64,000 nucleotides of DNA, taken from positions 1 through 64,000 of the forward strand of contig JAEYSV010000042.1 in assembly GCA_023434365.1 (NCBI GenBank), written 5' to 3'. Of the stretch, positions 61,982 to 64,000 are shown piece after piece. How positions within the stretch are numbered: position 1 is the stretch's first letter; each line of letters opens with the position of its first letter. The position numbers were made by a program, and so were the translations under genes. The stretch comes from Bacillota bacterium (GTDB lineage: Bacteria > Bacillota > Clostridia > Lachnospirales > Lachnospiraceae). The notes beneath the pieces are model-generated. The model saw only the letters and a list, made by a program, of their open reading frames with translations, did not search any database and was not told where the DNA came from.

Positions 61982-62986
61982 TTAACCCTTCTCCTTGATC
62001 GGAAACAATAAATCAATCTGTAAATCTTTCATTTTGCCGCCTTTTTGTACAAAATTATAAAAATTCAATGTTTCTTCAAATCCTTGTCCCGCAACCGTTT
62101 CCGTCGATGTCCAGCGTGGGGCATCCCAGTCATTATCATATTTATCGCTTTTATTAACCCATTCTCTTAATAAACGCCAATCCTGGAAATCCCACGTCCT
62201 CAATACATGAGCAGCATATAACCCGCCGTCAAAAGTTCGTTTTATAAAAGGCTCAGGTATCTCCATGTCGTTGGGAATGGATACCCACATCTCATATACA
62301 TGTGAAGATTCCCCAATTACTGCTGCACCCTTAGAGCAGTCAAACCCAAAACTTCGGGCGTCGGGTTTGATTTTCAGTAATTCGCTTTTCTTAACAAATT
62401 GCGTTATCATGTCAATCGCTTTACCTTCGCAGCCTTCTCCCGTTTCGTAAACAGCAGCCACAGTCATAGGTGGCAGATATAAAATCCTTACATCTTTGTC
62501 CGTCAGTTTACTCAAATTATCATTTGCCTTATTTAACTCATCCATTGATACGTTCTCCTTGATTTTATTATGAGAAAATGAAAGAGTACTTACAATGGCA
62601 AGCATGGTTTTGTCATTTAATAAATCAAGCTTTAATAATACGTCCGCTTTTTCCTGAAGCTCATCGATAAAGCGCATCAATATTAATTTGAGGGTAGACA
62701 GAGCTGTTATTTCCTCATCAAGCTCGCTAATGTTCTGTTTGAATATCTCAATGACCTCCACGGCATTTTGGTTATTAAGAATATCTTTAATCTGCTTGAC
62801 TGGAATCTGCAGCTTACGCAAGATGATGATTTGTTGAATCCGTTGGATTGCATCTTCATCATAAGCCCTGTATGCATAATCATCTTTTCGACTACTATTT
62901 ATCAATCCGATTTCTTCATAGTAACATAACATTCTTCTAGAAATACCGTATTCCATTGATACTTGTCTTATCGTTTTTAAATACAT
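61982..62986 (-). CDS. MerR-family regulator with GyrI-like effector domain
   Basis: A 334-residue regulator: MerR winged helix (about 1-70, IRQVSMEYGISRRMLCYYEEIGL), coiled-coil dimerisation helix (about 75-120), and a C-terminal GyrI-like ligand domain (about 165-330), as in BmrR-type multidrug sensors. GAAAGGGA precedes the ATG. Its own promoter has a 19-bp spacer with ACCGT/ACGGT arms, fitting autoregulation. Confidence 0.88.
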   Translation of the reverse strand: MYLKTIRQVSMEYGISRRMLCYYEEIGLINSSRKDDYAYRAYDEDAIQRIQQIIILRKLQIPVKQIKDILNNQNAVEVIEIFKQNISELDEEITALSTLKLILMRFIDELQEKADVLLKLDLLNDKTMLAIVSTLSFSHNKIKENVSMDELNKANDNLSKLTDKDVRILYLPPMTVAAVYETGEGCEGKAIDMITQFVKKSELLKIKPDARSFGFDCSKGAAVIGESSHVYEMWVSIPNDMEIPEPFIKRTFDGGLYAAHVLRTWDFQDWRLLREWVNKSDKYDNDWDAPRWTSTETVAGQGFEETLNFYNFVQKGGKMKDLQIDLLFPIKEKG

Positions 62987-63016
62987 GATTGTTCCCTTTC
63001 TGTTTTCTTGATACCA

Positions 63017-63047
63017 AGTATATACCGTTACACGGTGTGCGAGTCAA
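63017..63047 (-). promoter_or_regulatory. MerR-type promoter with central dyad
   Basis: On the minus strand -35 TTGACT (63047-63042) and -10 TATACT (63022-63017) have a 19-bp spacer. ACCGT (63024-63028) and ACGGT (63032-63036) mirror each other within it. The -35 overlaps the stop of the upstream GNAT gene. It drives the MerR-GyrI gene. Confidence 0.75.
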
Positions 63048-63631
63048 GGGTTATCTCGTTTCATCATGATTGGATAACCATTCCCCATTAACGTAATAAG
63101 TGAGAACCGCTTTTTCTTATATGTAATAAAACCACACTTTTCATAAAGATTTCTTGCATTAATATTTTTAGAAAGCACTTCTATATAGCATTCTTTATAG
63201 TTTTGTAGCGAAAATGCAAACTCAAGCAGTCCAGTCGCAACGCCTCTCCCTCTTGCGGACTTCGTTGTAGCTAATACATCAATATAAATATCTGTATCTT
63301 TTTTTACTACCTGATTTTGAAATATCCAATTCATTTGTTTACATATCATTGTGCCTTTAAGTTTCCCATAAATTCTAATGCATTGATCTAAGTCAAACTT
63401 GATTGGTCGTATATTTTTTAATCCAATTCCTAATATACCAAGAACTTTATCTTTTTCAATATAAGCATAAATATACGAAGAATGAAATGCCGTAGAGAAT
63501 AGGCTTTTTAATTCATGTATATCTTTTGAAAATGTCATCATGTGTCCAAATCCCTCAATAAAAATATCAATCGTTTCTTCTTTTTGTATATTATTTAATT
63601 GACCAAATTCTTTAACCTCATATTGATTCAT
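63044..63631 (-). CDS. GNAT-family N-acetyltransferase
   Basis: A 195-residue acetyltransferase with IDVLATTKSARGRGVATGLLE (acetyl-CoA motif A) and EVLSKNINARNLYEKCGF (motif B), a good family fit. AAAGGAG precedes the ATG. It lies 63 bp after the FtsX-like gene, same strand, and upstream of the MerR-GyrI gene. Substrate unknown. Confidence 0.87.
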   Translation of the reverse strand: MNQYEVKEFGQLNNIQKEETIDIFIEGFGHMMTFSKDIHELKSLFSTAFHSSYIYAYIEKDKVLGILGIGLKNIRPIKFDLDQCIRIYGKLKGTMICKQMNWIFQNQVVKKDTDIYIDVLATTKSARGRGVATGLLEFAFSLQNYKECYIEVLSKNINARNLYEKCGFITYKKKRFSLITLMGNGYPIMMKRDNP

Positions 63632-63694
63632 GATATTACTCCTTTCAAGTTATTTCATTATCACTTAATTCCTTCTCTTGTTTTACCTAGTCAT

Positions 63695-64000
63695 TTATGA
63701 TAATACATCATTTTTAAGTGTTTCAATGATATTATCCTTACAAATCCTTCTTCCTCCAATATAATATGCCAACGCTACACAACCCATAATCATACAAGCA
63801 AATATACTAAGTGGAATAACTGGCATACTTTCCACAAATTCCTTAGCATTTATGTGGCTTGCTGTAGTCGCAAAGAGTACGAAAATAATAGTCAACGGAA
63901 TCGTAATCACAATAGGTTTACCACCAATGATAAGAGCTTCCATACATAATATCTTCTTAATTCCCCGTGGAGAAAGTCCTATGGAAATATAACGAGCAAA
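63695..64000 (-). CDS. FtsX-like ABC permease, C-terminal part (runs off the window)
   Basis: From the window edge the minus strand reads 101 codons without a stop until TAA at 63695. The segment FARYISIGLSPRGIKKILCM followed by EALIIGGKPIVITIP and two later helices is the typical end of an FtsX-type permease (MacB/antimicrobial-peptide transporter class). The ATG at 63943 is internal and is not the real start. The rest of the gene and probably its ATPase lie beyond 64000. Confidence 0.8.
   Translation of the reverse strand, partial: FARYISIGLSPRGIKKILCMEALIIGGKPIVITIPLTIIFVLFATTASHINAKEFVESMPVIPLSIFACMIMGCVALAYYIGGRRICKDNIIETLKNDVLS

Overview
The window looks like chromosomal DNA of an AT-rich, Gram-positive Clostridia-type bacterium. 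It has strong AAGGAGG-type ribosome binding sites, lipoprotein signal peptides, LysM/GH18 spore-type proteins, and YesM/YesN and AgrA/LytTR-type two-component systems. A large secreted GH16 enzyme with Big2 and CBM4/9-type modules, a GH3 beta-glucosidase and a ribose/galactofuranose-type ABC transporter suggest a plant-polysaccharide-degrading Lachnospiraceae, close in style to Lachnoclostridium (Clostridium) phytofermentans. That assignment is inference; no rRNA or tRNA is present to test it.

Layout. 1-9 kb: a structured non-coding stretch, an F420-ligase-like protein, an OmpR/EnvZ-type two-component pair next to a secreted DUF2680-like protein, a frameshifted LysR gene divergent from a YeiH-type transporter, then a nitroreductase, a CPBP protease and a GNAT. 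9-14 kb: secreted GH16 beta-glucanase and a divergent AraC regulator. 14-20 kb: a deoxynucleoside kinase behind what looks like a tandem NrdR-box promoter, a GC-rich palindrome array, a flavodoxin-like/AlkD pair, two broken genes, and an ArsR-type/MFS operon with a palindromic operator on its promoter. 20-27 kb: a LytTR/GHKL two-component system, a Glu-rich lipoprotein, a ferredoxin-type aldo/keto reductase, an MFS exporter with a MerR-type promoter, and a cysteine-motif membrane protein translationally coupled to a UV-damage endonuclease. 27-37 kb: a seven-gene carbohydrate uptake and sensing block (two permeases, ATPase, two paralogous sugar-binding lipoproteins, YesM-type kinase, YesN-type regulator). 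37-43 kb: a LysM-GH18-like protein lacking the catalytic motif, a permuted-papain-type hydrolase, an SDR, a 53-residue basic protein and a GH3 enzyme. 43-64 kb: mostly single genes for stress, detoxification and regulation, including an Arr-type rifampin ADP-ribosyltransferase, several regulators (AraC-GyrI, WYL, MocR, MerR), aldo/keto reductases, an iron alcohol dehydrogenase, pirin, LemA/DUF2207 and acetyltransferases. It ends inside an FtsX-like permease gene.

Themes. (1) Sugar capture: GH16 and GH3 release oligosaccharides or glucose, while the YtfQRT/YjfF-like transporter and its linked two-component system, with its own binding protein, probably sense and import a monosaccharide. (2) Regulatory sites readable from sequence: two NrdR-like boxes at the nucleoside kinase, three MerR-type promoters with 19-bp spacers, and dyad operators at the ArsR-type, WYL, MocR and GH3 promoters. 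(3) Gene decay: six genes are frameshifted, internally deleted or reduced to 3' remnants (LysR, a VOC protein, the gene at 17.3-17.9 kb, an NmrA-like SDR, an M20 peptidase, an AraC-GyrI regulator). Two of these show a probable one-base loss in a short A/T run.

No prophage, transposase, CRISPR array, tRNA or rRNA was recognised. The strongest candidates for something new are the NrdR-type control of a salvage kinase, the two-component operon with a repeat-bearing sugar-binding lipoprotein, the Cys-motif membrane protein/UvsE pair, and the GH18-like protein without its catalytic residues.
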